The notes beneath the pieces were generated by a model, which saw only the letters and a list, made by a program, of their open reading frames with translations, was not told where the DNA came from and did no database searches. Of a DNA stretch of 64,000 nucleotides, positions 1-8,388 are shown piece by piece. This stretch comes from Roseiarcus sp963753135 (lineage in GTDB: Bacteria > Pseudomonadota > Alphaproteobacteria > Rhizobiales > Beijerinckiaceae). The position numbers were made by a program, and so were the translations under genes. Location of the stretch: assembly GCA_963753135.1 (NCBI GenBank), contig CAVWBA010000013.1, positions 91,902 through 155,901 of the forward strand. The letters run 5' to 3'. Position 1 is the stretch's first letter; every line of letters starts with the position of its first letter.

Positions 1-466
1 GCTCCGGAACGAAGGCGGCCAGATCTTCAAGCGGCGGACGGATCAGGAGATTGCGGATGAACAGCGAGTGCCATGCATATTCGGTGAAGACGCGCGTGCG
101 CAGGCGCAAAGTGGGATCCGCGCCCGCGTGGAGATCCTGAGCGAAGAGTTCCTTGCCTTTGGCGTGAGCGATGAAGTCGGCGAGGAGGACGTCGAAATGC
201 GCGGGCGTCATCGCATTGTTGTTGTCCCACCACACCGTGGCTTCGGTCTCGGCGTCGCGGACCACGAACTTGTCCTTGGGGCTGCGTCCGGTATGCGCGC
301 CGGTGTCGGCGACGAGGGGCCCATGAGCGGCGATTTGCGCTTCGTTGCGTTGCAGCGCGTGCTCATAGAGCTGCGACGCGCCGAGGTTCCAGTGGATCGC
401 CTGAAGGTCGCGGAATCCAAACCTCTCCGCGCCGAAGTCGACATTGTGCGTCCCGTTCTCGATCAT
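1..466 (-). CDS. pckA: Phosphoenolpyruvate carboxykinase (ATP), N-terminal part
   Basis: Gluconeogenic enzyme converting oxaloacetate and ATP to phosphoenolpyruvate, CO2 and ADP in the cytosol. About 155 N-terminal residues are visible; the rest lies beyond the left window edge. The oxaloacetate-binding motif TGRSPKDKF is at residues 59-67, with Arg61 matching the conserved substrate-binding arginine of the family. It is followed by the conserved stretches VVRDAET, WWDNNN and TRVFTEYAWHSLFIRN. The ATG at 466-464 is preceded by a GGGGGA Shine-Dalgarno about 8-10 bases upstream, and the N-terminus matches the usual family length. It is transcribed divergently from the SDR gene at 1102, with which it need not share function. 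The assignment rests on family motifs read directly from the reverse strand. Confidence 0.93.
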   Translation of the reverse strand, partial: MIENGTHNVDFGAERFGFRDLQAIHWNLGASQLYEHALQRNEAQIAAHGPLVADTGAHTGRSPKDKFVVRDAETEATVWWDNNNAMTPAHFDVLLADFIAHAKGKELFAQDLHAGADPTLRLRTRVFTEYAWHSLFIRNLLIRPPLEDLAAFVPE

Positions 467-1101
467 GCGTTGAGCGTCCCCCAAGAAGCGCGCGCCGAGA
501 GGCGCGCGTGCATATTCAAACAAGTTCGTTCCACACAGTCAAATGGGGTAAGGCCGCCGGCGACGGCGCCATCCGCGAGGCGAGCAGCCGGTCCTGATCG
601 ACGCCTGTCCACACAAAAAATTCTGCCCACGCGATGTGGCGACGAATTGACGCGGGTCCGGCGAGAGTTTGCCGGGAAGCGCCTCCCTCCGTGGCCACGC
701 CTATGGAGGCCAAGGCTAGAGACACTGCCGCTGCATTCATTCTCGTCCACGCCCATGGCGGATGCGCTTTGCGTCCAGCTCATGATCCACTGACAATGCC
801 CAGTCTTTGAGCCGCATTCATGCACCGATGCCTGTGCCGGCGTGGCAGGCTAAGTGGCCGGGGCGACGCCCTGGCGCCCGATGACGGCGGCCTCTGCGGG
901 ATCGCTCGCCGACCGTGCTCGGCTCGGCATCGAGATTGCGGTCGACTCCGCGAAAGGTCCGACGAGCGTCTCAAGGGCCATCATCCAAATTGAGAATCTT
1001 TTAGATATGGACGGGCGCCAGCCCGTGGGAGTGTCAACGAACTTCGGCCGCGATCCACCATCGAGGCCGAGAGGATGACAGCCCAAGGGAGGATCGACTG
1101 G
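467..1101. other. Intergenic region, no convincing gene
   Basis: This 635-base stretch separates pckA (leftward) from the SDR gene (rightward), so promoters for both must lie here. Short open frames exist on both strands, but their translations are arginine-rich, low-complexity and resemble no family. No clear -35/-10 pair, riboswitch or terminator was recognised. It may carry regulatory sites or a decayed gene. Confidence 0.5.
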
Positions 1102-1887
1102 ATGGCGATGGCGATAGATGCGCTAAAAAACTATTCGCTCGAGGGAAAGACCGCAATTGTGACCGGCGCCGCCGGAGGAATCGGAAGCGCGATCACCGAA
1201 CGACTGTGCGGGCTGGGCGCCCGAGTGATTTTGGCGGACGTTATTGACCGCGTCGAGAGCGCAGCGAAGGAGTGGGCCAAAAAAGGCTGCCAGACCTCCG
1301 CGGTCAAGCTTGACGTCACCAACAGCGCCGAGGTCGAGAAGGTCGCATCCGCGCTCAACAAGGAATTTGGAGCTGTCGATATTCTGGTTGCAAACGCAGG
1401 CGTCGCCTATGAGGCTCCCACGGCCACGCATTCGGACGAAGACTGGCATCGCTGTCTGAAGATCAACCTCGACGGCGTATTTTTCTGCGTTCGCTCGTTC
1501 GGCAAGCGGATGGTCGAGCGCAAGGCGGGTAGCATCGTCTGCATTTCCTCCATCGCCGGCGTCAAGGCCGTAAGACCGGAGCTTCACGCGGGTTACGACG
1601 TTTCCAAAGCGGGCGTCGCTCATCTGTGTCGCGTCGTCGGCGTCGAGTGGGCGACGCATAACGTGCGCGTCAATGCTGTCGGGCCGGGCTACACGGAGAC
1701 CGAGATGCTGAAGAAAGTCGGCTTGGAGCAACCCGAGGTCATGAAGGCGTGGATCGGCGACATCCCCATGAAGCGCCTGCTTCAGCCTTCCGAAATCGCG
1801 GCTACGATCGGCTTTCTGGTGTCGGACGCGGCGAGCGGGATTACCGGCCAGCTCATCATGACGGACGCGGGCTATTCGGCGGCTTGA
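1102..1887 (+). CDS. Classical SDR-family oxidoreductase
   Basis: NAD(P)-dependent short-chain dehydrogenase of 261 residues, probably oxidising a sugar alcohol or sugar-like hydroxyl in the cytosol. The cofactor motif TGAAGGIG is at residues 21-28, followed by the NAG motif (LVANAGVAY), the catalytic serine in CISSIAG and the YDVSK catalytic tetrad segment. The C-terminal GQLIMTDAGYSAA is typical of the family. The ATG at 1102 is preferred over 1075 because AAGGGAGGA lies 8-9 bases upstream of it. It is the first gene of a group continuing with an RbsABC-type importer at 2040, which implies it acts on the imported compound or a downstream product. The substrate cannot be deduced from sequence. 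Confidence 0.88.
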   Translation: MAMAIDALKNYSLEGKTAIVTGAAGGIGSAITERLCGLGARVILADVIDRVESAAKEWAKKGCQTSAVKLDVTNSAEVEKVASALNKEFGAVDILVANAGVAYEAPTATHSDEDWHRCLKINLDGVFFCVRSFGKRMVERKAGSIVCISSIAGVKAVRPELHAGYDVSKAGVAHLCRVVGVEWATHNVRVNAVGPGYTETEMLKKVGLEQPEVMKAWIGDIPMKRLLQPSEIAATIGFLVSDAASGITGQLIMTDAGYSAA

Positions 1888-2039
1888 GCGGCTCGCGGTC
1901 GGGTGGATGGTCAACGTGATCGACCGCGGCAGCCCAATACGACCGACGGAGCGGATTTTTGTGCGCAGTCAGTGAAAGGCCGCCGCGCAGATCGGATGTC
2001 GTGGAGAGCATCTTCGGAGCCTGAACTCGAGAGGAGCGT

Positions 2040-3248
2040 ATGAGTTCTGTTGAAGCCCCCGCTGTGACCGTCAGAGCGCCACTCACACCGCGCCTCGTCG
2101 AGCTTCTGTCGGGTGAATGGCGCTATGTTCCCATCCTCACCGCGATTGCCTTGATCTGGATTTTTTTCGGGGCGATGGATCCAAAGTTCCTGTCGCCAAG
2201 AAATCTCTCGAACCTGAGCCTTCAGAGCATCGTCACCGGCACGCTGGCGCTTGGGCTCGTGCCTGTGCTGATTATTCGGCAGATCGATATGTCAATGGCT
2301 GCGGTCAGTGGCGTCGCTGCGACGATCACCGGCCAGCTGCTTCTTGTCTTCGACACTTCGGTCTGGGCCGCGATCGCGGCGGGCGTCCTGTTCGGCGTCG
2401 CGGTCGGCTTTCTTCAAGCTCGCTGGATCACCTGGACACGGACGCCGGGCTTCCTTGTGACTTTCGGCGTGTCGCTCATTCTTGCAGCCGTCCAATTGCG
2501 GCTGCTGCCGAGAACGGGGCAGATCAATCTCTTCGGCACCGACCTGACCTTTCTCGCCGGCTCCTATATCCACAAGTCCCTCAGCTGGGCGCTTGTAGCG
2601 CTCGCAGCCGCCGCCTTCGCACTCTTCCGGTATCTTTCGGTCTCTGACGCGATAAAGGCCGGCCTTCACGTCACCATCCTAAAAAATGTCGTGGTTCCAA
2701 CGCTGGCCGTGCTGTTGGTCGTCGCGGTCGCGGTAGCCGCTCTGAATGCGCACAACGGGGTCCCCGTCGCGCTACTTTTGTTCATCCTCGCCATCATCGT
2801 CCTGTCGTATGTCGGCTCGCATACTCGGTTTGGGATCTATCTATACGCGGCTGGCTCCAATCCAAGCGCGGTGGTTCGCGCTGGCATCAAGGTCGACCGG
2901 ATCCGCATCGCCGCTTTCATGATCTGCGGAGGATTCGCGGCTTTCGGCGGCATTCTGGCCGCTTCCCGCCTTCTCGGCGTCTCGGCGCAATCGTCGGGCA
3001 TGGGCACGCTGCTGCTCGAAGCGATCACGGCCGCCGTCGTGGGAGGCACGAGCCTTTTCGGCGGCAGAGGCTCGCCTTGGTCGGCCTTGTTCGGAGCCCT
3101 GGCGATCACCAGCATCTCCAACGGAATCGACCTTCTGGGTCTGGGCACCGAGGTCAAGCTCGCGACGCAAGGCATCGTGCTTATCCTCGCGACTTCGATC
3201 AACTCTGTCGTGCACAATTTCTCAAGCAGCGCTTCTGCGGAGGCATGA
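2040..3248 (+). CDS. Ribose-type ABC transporter permease
   Basis: Inner-membrane channel subunit (BPD_transp_2/RbsC family) of 402 residues with many hydrophobic segments. Characteristic features are the PVLIIRQIDMSMAAVSG region (corresponding to DLSVG in relatives) and the C-terminal AAVVGGTSLFGGRGSPW loop that contacts the ATPase. AGAGGAG lies just before the ATG. It is longer than the usual 320-340 residues because of an insertion around residues 170-240 that contains an extra hydrophobic pair. The binding protein at 3303 and a single-domain ATPase at 4440 complete the importer. The family is certain; the substrate (pentose, hexose or polyol) is not. Confidence 0.9.
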   Translation: MSSVEAPAVTVRAPLTPRLVELLSGEWRYVPILTAIALIWIFFGAMDPKFLSPRNLSNLSLQSIVTGTLALGLVPVLIIRQIDMSMAAVSGVAATITGQLLLVFDTSVWAAIAAGVLFGVAVGFLQARWITWTRTPGFLVTFGVSLILAAVQLRLLPRTGQINLFGTDLTFLAGSYIHKSLSWALVALAAAAFALFRYLSVSDAIKAGLHVTILKNVVVPTLAVLLVVAVAVAALNAHNGVPVALLLFILAIIVLSYVGSHTRFGIYLYAAGSNPSAVVRAGIKVDRIRIAAFMICGGFAAFGGILAASRLLGVSAQSSGMGTLLLEAITAAVVGGTSLFGGRGSPWSALFGALAITSISNGIDLLGLGTEVKLATQGIVLILATSINSVVHNFSSSASAEA

Positions 3249-3302
3249 GCACGGCGCGCGAGAGGAAAATCCGAACATAAACCAATTGAGGAGGAAACAA
3301 AA

Positions 3303-4388
3303 ATGAGAACGCTTATGAAGAACTTGCTGGCTGCAGGGCTGGTGAGCTGCGCGAGCGCGGCGGCCGCGATGGAACCGGACCCGTCGCTGACCGGAACGGT
3401 CTATATGATGCTGCCGAATTACACCACCGTGCGCTTCGTGCAGAAGGACGCGCCCGACTTCGTCGCGGCGATGAAGAAATATGCGCCGAACATGAAGGTC
3501 GAGGTCGTCAACGGCGAGAATAATCCGCAGGAGCAGCAGCAACAGGTCGAGGCGGCGATCACCGCCGGGGCGAAAGCGATCGTGCTGACCGCGTCCGACC
3601 CGTCCCTTGCGAGCGGAATTCTCAACGCGGCCAAGAAGGCGGGCGTCCCTCTGATCGCCTACGAGCATGAGGCGACCGGCGGCCCGGTCACCTATTACAC
3701 GCAATTCGGCGCCCTGAAGGTTGGACAGGCCCAAGGCAAGAACGCCGCCGCAGCGCTCTCGCAAGGCGGCCCATACAAGATCGCTCGGCTTTACGGCAAT
3801 AAGGGCGATTTCTACACCCGCGCCACCAAGGAAGGGCAGGACCAGTATCTGGATCCGCTCATCAAGGACAAAAAGATAGAGGTGGTCTGCGAGGACTACG
3901 TTCCAAATTGGAATCCCTCGGACGCCCAGCACATCATGGAGCAGTGTCTGACCAAGACGAACGGCGACTTTCAAGCAATCGTCGCTTCGAACGACGGGAC
4001 GGCGGAGGGAGCGCTGGCGGCGCTCGTCTCGCAGGGCCTCGCCGGAAAGATCAAGATCCTTGGCGGCCAGGACGCCAACGTCACGACGCTGCAAAACATC
4101 CTGCTTGGCCTCCAGCACGGCACGGTGATGAAGAACTATTCACTTCTCGCCGACAGCGCCGCGCGGCTCGCGATCGACGCGATCAAGAAGCAGCAACCGG
4201 AGCCGGGCCACATCAACGGCTCTTACGACAACGGCTTCGAGAAAGTCCCGACCGCCTATATCGAGGTCGAAATGATTGACAAGTCTAACGTCGGCGACGT
4301 GGTGAAGGCCGGCGTCTGGACCTGGAAGGACATCTGCAAGGGGCCGGCCGCCAAGACCGACACCTGCAAGGAGAACATGAACAAGTAG
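3303..4388 (+). CDS. Sugar-type periplasmic substrate-binding protein
   Basis: Peripla_BP_4-type binding protein of 361 residues for the permease at 2040. An N-terminal export signal (positively charged MRTLMKN, hydrophobic LLAAGLVS) ends near residue 22; an LVSC sequence at 13-16 resembles a lipobox, so lipid attachment is possible. Typical segments include GAKAIVLTASDPSLASGIL (ligand-pocket loop), YGNKGDF, IVASNDGTAEGAL and ILGGQDAN. A strong GAGGAGG lies before the ATG. A stem-loop follows the stop codon and precedes the ATPase gene, a common arrangement for making binding protein in excess. Specificity is unknown. Confidence 0.9.
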   Translation: MRTLMKNLLAAGLVSCASAAAAMEPDPSLTGTVYMMLPNYTTVRFVQKDAPDFVAAMKKYAPNMKVEVVNGENNPQEQQQQVEAAITAGAKAIVLTASDPSLASGILNAAKKAGVPLIAYEHEATGGPVTYYTQFGALKVGQAQGKNAAAALSQGGPYKIARLYGNKGDFYTRATKEGQDQYLDPLIKDKKIEVVCEDYVPNWNPSDAQHIMEQCLTKTNGDFQAIVASNDGTAEGALAALVSQGLAGKIKILGGQDANVTTLQNILLGLQHGTVMKNYSLLADSAARLAIDAIKKQQPEPGHINGSYDNGFEKVPTAYIEVEMIDKSNVGDVVKAGVWTWKDICKGPAAKTDTCKENMNK

Positions 4389-4402
4389 CTGTTGAGAATT
4401 TA

Positions 4403-4428
4403 GCGCCTGGACTTTGCATTCCAGGCGC
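4403..4428. promoter_or_regulatory. Stem-loop between binding protein and ATPase genes
   Basis: A perfect 9-bp inverted repeat (GCGCCTGGA / TCCAGGCGC) with an 8-base loop sits 14 bases after the stop of the binding-protein gene. It has no T-tract, so it is more likely an mRNA-stabilising or partially attenuating hairpin than a full terminator. It also lies directly before the ATPase start region, which lacks an obvious Shine-Dalgarno. Confidence 0.6.
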
Positions 4429-4439
4429 CAAAGCCTCGC

Positions 4440-5261
4440 ATGGCGGGTTGGATGTCTCAGGAGAGGAATGGCGCTCTGACAAAGGTCGATGCCGAAGAGT
4501 CGCCGCGCGTCTTTGAGATTCGCGGCGCCAGCAAATATTTCGGGGGCGTCACGGCTTTGAGCGACGTCTCGCTTGGCATCTACGCCAGCGAGATCGTCGC
4601 CATTGTCGGCGACAATGGCGCAGGCAAATCGACGCTGATCAAGGCAATCTCGGGAACGCAGCCACCTGACGAAGGCGCCTTCTTCTTCAGCGGCCGGCCG
4701 GTCGAGATCACAAGCCCGCAGGACGCAAGCCGGCTAGGCATTGAGACCGTTTATCAGGACCTCGCGCTTTGCGACAATCTCGATACCGTTCAGAACCTGT
4801 TTCTCGGCAACGAGATCACGACATCGGCCTCGACCGGCCGCCGCCTCCGGCACGCCGCAATGGAACGGCTGTCCGGGGAGGCGCTCCGCGAACTTGGCGT
4901 CACGACCATTAGGTCGCTGCGCACGCCGGTCGGGCGGCTCTCGGGAGGACAGCGCCAGGGCATAGCGATCTGCCGCTGCGTGATGCGCAACCCACGCGTG
5001 GTGCTGCTCGACGAGCCGACGGCGGCCCTGGGCGTGGAGCAGCGCGGTGGGGTGGTGCGGCTCATCCGCAAACTGAAGTCGGAAAGGCGCTCAGTCATCA
5101 TCATATCGCATGACCTTCACGACGTCGTCCTTGAAGTGGCCGACCGTATTGTGGTCCTGAGGCTCGGACGCAAGGTGGCGGAGTTTAATCGCGAGGAGGT
5201 GAACGCTTCAGATCTTGTGGCGGCCATAACCGGGATACGGTCTCGTTCCACGGCGGCCTAA
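4440..5261 (+). CDS. Sugar ABC transporter ATPase, single nucleotide-binding domain
   Basis: Cytosolic energy-coupling subunit of the first importer. Walker A GDNGAGKST is at residues 57-65, the Q-loop in VYQDLALCDN, the signature LSGGQRQG near residue 163, Walker B VVLLDEPTAALG and the H-loop IIISHD. At 273 residues it has one nucleotide-binding domain, unlike RbsA-type ATPases (about 500 residues, two domains), so two copies must form the functional dimer. The start is uncertain: ATGs at 4440 and 4452 are both in frame and neither has a good ribosome-binding site. It is the last recognisable gene of this importer group. Confidence 0.87.
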   Translation: MAGWMSQERNGALTKVDAEESPRVFEIRGASKYFGGVTALSDVSLGIYASEIVAIVGDNGAGKSTLIKAISGTQPPDEGAFFFSGRPVEITSPQDASRLGIETVYQDLALCDNLDTVQNLFLGNEITTSASTGRRLRHAAMERLSGEALRELGVTTIRSLRTPVGRLSGGQRQGIAICRCVMRNPRVVLLDEPTAALGVEQRGGVVRLIRKLKSERRSVIIISHDLHDVVLEVADRIVVLRLGRKVAEFNREEVNASDLVAAITGIRSRSTAA

Positions 5262-6247
5262 CTGCGCATCAGGCGCGCAACCGAAGATCGCCATGCCTTT
5301 GCGCTGGCGTAGCCACGAAATCGTGTACGATGCGAGTCGCCCTTCGCGCTTGGGCTGAAGCGTCGGAGCGCGAGGTTTAAAGAACAACATTTGAGTCTAG
5401 GGAGAGACGATCATGACTTCCAGGCTAGTTGCGCTGAGTCGCGCGGCTTTATCCTATCTTACGAGCGGCATGCGGATCCTTGGCGCCGCTAACCTGATTC
5501 ATGGTGACGCTTATGACGATCGATGCGACCTCCAGGGTCGGAGCGATGGTGACGCCTGCTGCGCCGCTGCTCGGGGGCGCCGATCTGGACGCGCTCAACG
5601 CAAACGATGGCCAATTCAAATTCGTGGAGATAGAAGCGGGGATGGCTGCGAAGCCGCTTCGGGCGCTATGTCGTCGTCTAACAACGAACGCGAACTTTGA
5701 GGCGCGAAAAAACTGCGCGGCTAGACGATTTGGTGCGCCATTCTGGATGTGGAAGGCTCGCGTCGAGCACCGTCCCGGAGCGTGCGTTCTAGCCTAAAAT
5801 GGTTCGGTGATTCCGCGAAATTACCGTGGCGCGACGCTTTTGCCTCGCCGAGGCCAGAGGAAGAGCATGTCGTCAGTCGACTTCGCCAGCAAGGCGCATT
5901 GATCCATTTTGAATAAATCAGTCCGGGGCCAATAGCCCAAGTTTGTTAGGATTGAACTTAAACGACCGGGCAGGGAAAGCACGGTTTTGCCGGGATCGCG
6001 GCAGGCCGGACGGAGGATGCGTCAAAATGGACTCAATCCGCTTTTGGTATTCCAAATTTCGGGTTCGGAGGGGGCGGAAATTCCAGACACGCCGAGTGTC
6101 GCTTGACGCCAGCACTTGGTAATCGCGCGCCCCGCAGGAGGCGAAGCGGCCTCGGTCAACGTTCAGCCGCGCGGTTCGCGGTTGTTTTGGCGGCGTCGTC
6201 CTGAAGACTGCTCAAACCTGGCTAGTTCTGTCCCTGAGAACAATGGG
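5262..6247. other. Intergenic region with a weak orphan ORF
   Basis: Nearly 1 kb without a recognised gene. An AGGGAGAG sequence precedes an ATG at 5413 that opens a 95-codon frame to 5700; an overlapping frame runs 5501-5797. The first 25 residues (MTSRLVALSRAALSYLTSG) look protein-like, then composition becomes arginine-rich, suggesting a frameshifted or decayed gene start. The translations match no family I recognise. The right part, closer to the permease at 6248, is somewhat AT-richer and carries a small palindrome. Confidence 0.35.
6042..6057. promoter_or_regulatory. Candidate operator palindrome
   Basis: The sequence TTTTGGTATTCCAAAT contains inverted half-sites TTTGG/CCAAA around a 4-base spacer, about 190 bases upstream of the permease start at 6248. 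The layout resembles operators used by GntR/FCD-type regulators (TTGG-N-CCAA). No second copy was found in the window, so it is only a candidate. Confidence 0.25.
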
Positions 6248-7219
6248 ATGAAAGCGACCAGTGATCAGGCCAGTAGCGCCTTTGCGGGGCGCCAGCCTTT
6301 CCAATTCCCTCTGACTAGAGAGTTCCTGACGGTCGTTCTTTCCACGGCGGCGCTTATCGTCGCGTGCCGGCTGTTTGCGCCCTCGAGCGTGAGCTACGGC
6401 GCGTTCTCGGGAAGCCTGCCGTTTGCGGCCATCCTGGCGATTGTCGGACTGGGCCAGATGCTGGTTGTCCAGCAGGGCGGCTTTGACCTGTCGGTTGCGG
6501 GCGGGGTGTCGCTCGCGGTCGTGATTTCGACGCACGTGACGGCGGGGAACAACGCCAATCTTCTGCCAGCGGTGCTGATGGCGTTTGGCTGCGCGCTGGT
6601 GGCTGGCGCCGTGAACGGAATGATGGTCGGGCTCCTACGTCTGAACTCGATCGTGGCTACGATCGGCATGAACGCTTTGATCTACGGTGGCGTGTTCGCC
6701 GTCTCCGGCGGGGTGCCGAGATCGACCAGCACGCTGCTTGCCGCGATTGCCGGAGGCGACACCCTGGGCGTAGGGAACTCGATCTACTTCGCTCTCGCAA
6801 TCCTGATCGTCGTGGTCTTCGTCATGAAGAAGACGGTCGTTGGACGCCGTTACGAGGCGATTGGCGCAAATCCGCTGGTCGCACGCGCCGTCGGCCTTCG
6901 CGTGCGCCTCTATCAGACGATGGCGTATGTCCTGGCGCAGCTGCTCTATTGCACCGCCGGCGTCCTGCTTGCCGGGATCACGAGCCAGCCGACCGCCTTT
7001 CAAGGAGACTCGCTTCTCCTCCCTTCGGTCGCGGTCGTGGTCCTGGGCGGAACGTCCCTTCTCGGCGGCCGCGGCTTCCCAGTCTCGACGGTGATCGCCG
7101 CGTTCTTCCTCACTCAACTCAGCCAATTCGCGCTGGCCGTAGGCGTTCCCTATTCGGCCCAGACCATCATTCAGGCGCTCGCGCTTGGATTTGGCATCGC
7201 CATCTATTCATTCCGGTGA
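6248..7219 (+). CDS. Ribose-type ABC transporter permease
   Basis: Inner-membrane permease (RbsC family) of about 323 residues belonging to the second importer. It shows the hallmark QQGGFDLSVAGGVSLA motif, the cytoplasmic RRYEAIGANPLVARAVGL segment and the VVLGGTSLLGGRGFPVS loop near the C-terminus. The reading frame is open upstream to 6116 (TTG), but the ATG at 6248 fits the normal family length; the region before it is not membrane-like. Its neighbours are the binding protein at 7259 and a fused ATPase-permease at 8389. The importer would therefore contain two different permease domains, one free and one fused. Confidence 0.87.
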   Translation: MKATSDQASSAFAGRQPFQFPLTREFLTVVLSTAALIVACRLFAPSSVSYGAFSGSLPFAAILAIVGLGQMLVVQQGGFDLSVAGGVSLAVVISTHVTAGNNANLLPAVLMAFGCALVAGAVNGMMVGLLRLNSIVATIGMNALIYGGVFAVSGGVPRSTSTLLAAIAGGDTLGVGNSIYFALAILIVVVFVMKKTVVGRRYEAIGANPLVARAVGLRVRLYQTMAYVLAQLLYCTAGVLLAGITSQPTAFQGDSLLLPSVAVVVLGGTSLLGGRGFPVSTVIAAFFLTQLSQFALAVGVPYSAQTIIQALALGFGIAIYSFR

Positions 7220-7258
7220 GCCAAAGGACAGAGCACTGCTCAAGAGGAGGAAAGAACG

Positions 7259-8321
7259 ATGAGACGATCATTTTTTGCGGAGCGGACGGCGACTCGCCGC
7301 CGCCTTGGCGCTGGGCATGGGCGTATCCGCTGCCTATGCGGACACGCCTTCGTGGTGTGGCCCGAAGAAGGCGTCGATCGCCTTCCTCGACGGCTTCGGG
7401 GGCAACAGCTGGCGCGTCATCACCACCGCCTCCGCCAAGGAAGAGGCCCTGAAATGCCCGAGCATCACCGAGTATCAATATGCTGATGGCCAGGGAAACA
7501 CGCAGAAGGCGATCTCCGACATCAAGAGCATGGGCGCGCGCGGCATCGACGCGCTCGTCGTGTTTGGCGACGCGGGCCCGGCAGTGCTGCCCGCGCTGAC
7601 CAGCGTCTACAAGTCCGGCAAAGTCGTCGTTCCGTACCGTGTTGTCGTCGGCGGTGAAGCGGGCAAGAACTACTCCAAGTACGTCGGCGCCTCCGAGAAG
7701 CAGGACGGTGTGAGCTGGGGCGAGTGGATCAAGAGCATCTTGCCCAAGGGGGGCAACGTGCTGTTCATCAGTGGCCCGGCCGGCAACAGTCAGGGGCTGA
7801 GTGAGCTCGAAGGTCTCAAGTCGGTCCTCGGGCCTGAGTACAAGTTCATCAACCCGTCGCCCTTCGACGTGACCAACTGGGACCCCGCGCTCACTCAACA
7901 GGTTCTCACCGCCGAGATCGCGAAGAATCCGAAGATCGACGTGATCGTCTCCGACTTCGGGCCGTCGCTGGTCGGCGCGCTTCCGGTCTTCAAGAAGTTC
8001 AACCGGTCGATACCCCCGATCGCCACTTCGGACGGGAACATCCTCGGCTGCTTCTGGACCGACAACCACGCCGCCAACCCGGACTTCAAGCTCTTCACGG
8101 TGGCGACCGGCAACGACAACGCGCGCCTGGCGGTTCAATGGGCCGTGGCCCTGGCGACCGGCGGGAAGACTCCGAAAGAGGACGTCTTCGTGGCTCCCCA
8201 CTTCGAGGATTCGGTGTCGGGCAAGCCTCACTCTGTGGAGTGCCGCAAAGACCTTCCTGGCGACATCTATCTTTCGGCCCAGATGAAGCCGGAGGATCAG
8301 GCGAAGCTGATCAACAAGTGA
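7259..8321 (+). CDS. Sugar-type substrate-binding protein, frameshifted in signal peptide
   Basis: Periplasmic binding protein of the second importer (Peripla_BP_4-like). The strong AAGAGGAGG and ATG at 7259 start a frame that is wrong for the mature protein. A run of six T at 7271-7276 would, with one T fewer, give MRRSFLRSGRRLAAALALGM and a perfect signal peptide cleaved after AYA (residue 27). The mature frame continues uninterrupted to 8321 with typical segments (KKASIAFLDGFGGNSWR, VIVSDFGPSLVGAL, PIATSDGNILGCF). A TTG at 7275 is in the mature frame but lies 24 bases from the Shine-Dalgarno. The indel may be an assembly error, an inactivating mutation or slippage. A terminator follows immediately. 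Confidence 0.85.
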
Positions 8322-8327
8322 CAAATC

Positions 8328-8368
8328 GCGCGGCCCCAGCCTGACATCATTCGGGGCCGCGCTTTTTT
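8328..8368 (+). terminator. Rho-independent terminator after binding-protein gene
   Basis: A perfect 10-bp stem GCGCGGCCCC / GGGGCCGCGC followed by six T at 8363-8368, starting 7 bases after the stop codon at 8321. It lies between the binding-protein gene and the ATPase-permease fusion of the same importer, so read-through would set a lower level of the fusion than of the binding protein. Confidence 0.85.
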
Positions 8369-8388
8369 GTTGCGACCAGTGTCGCCCA

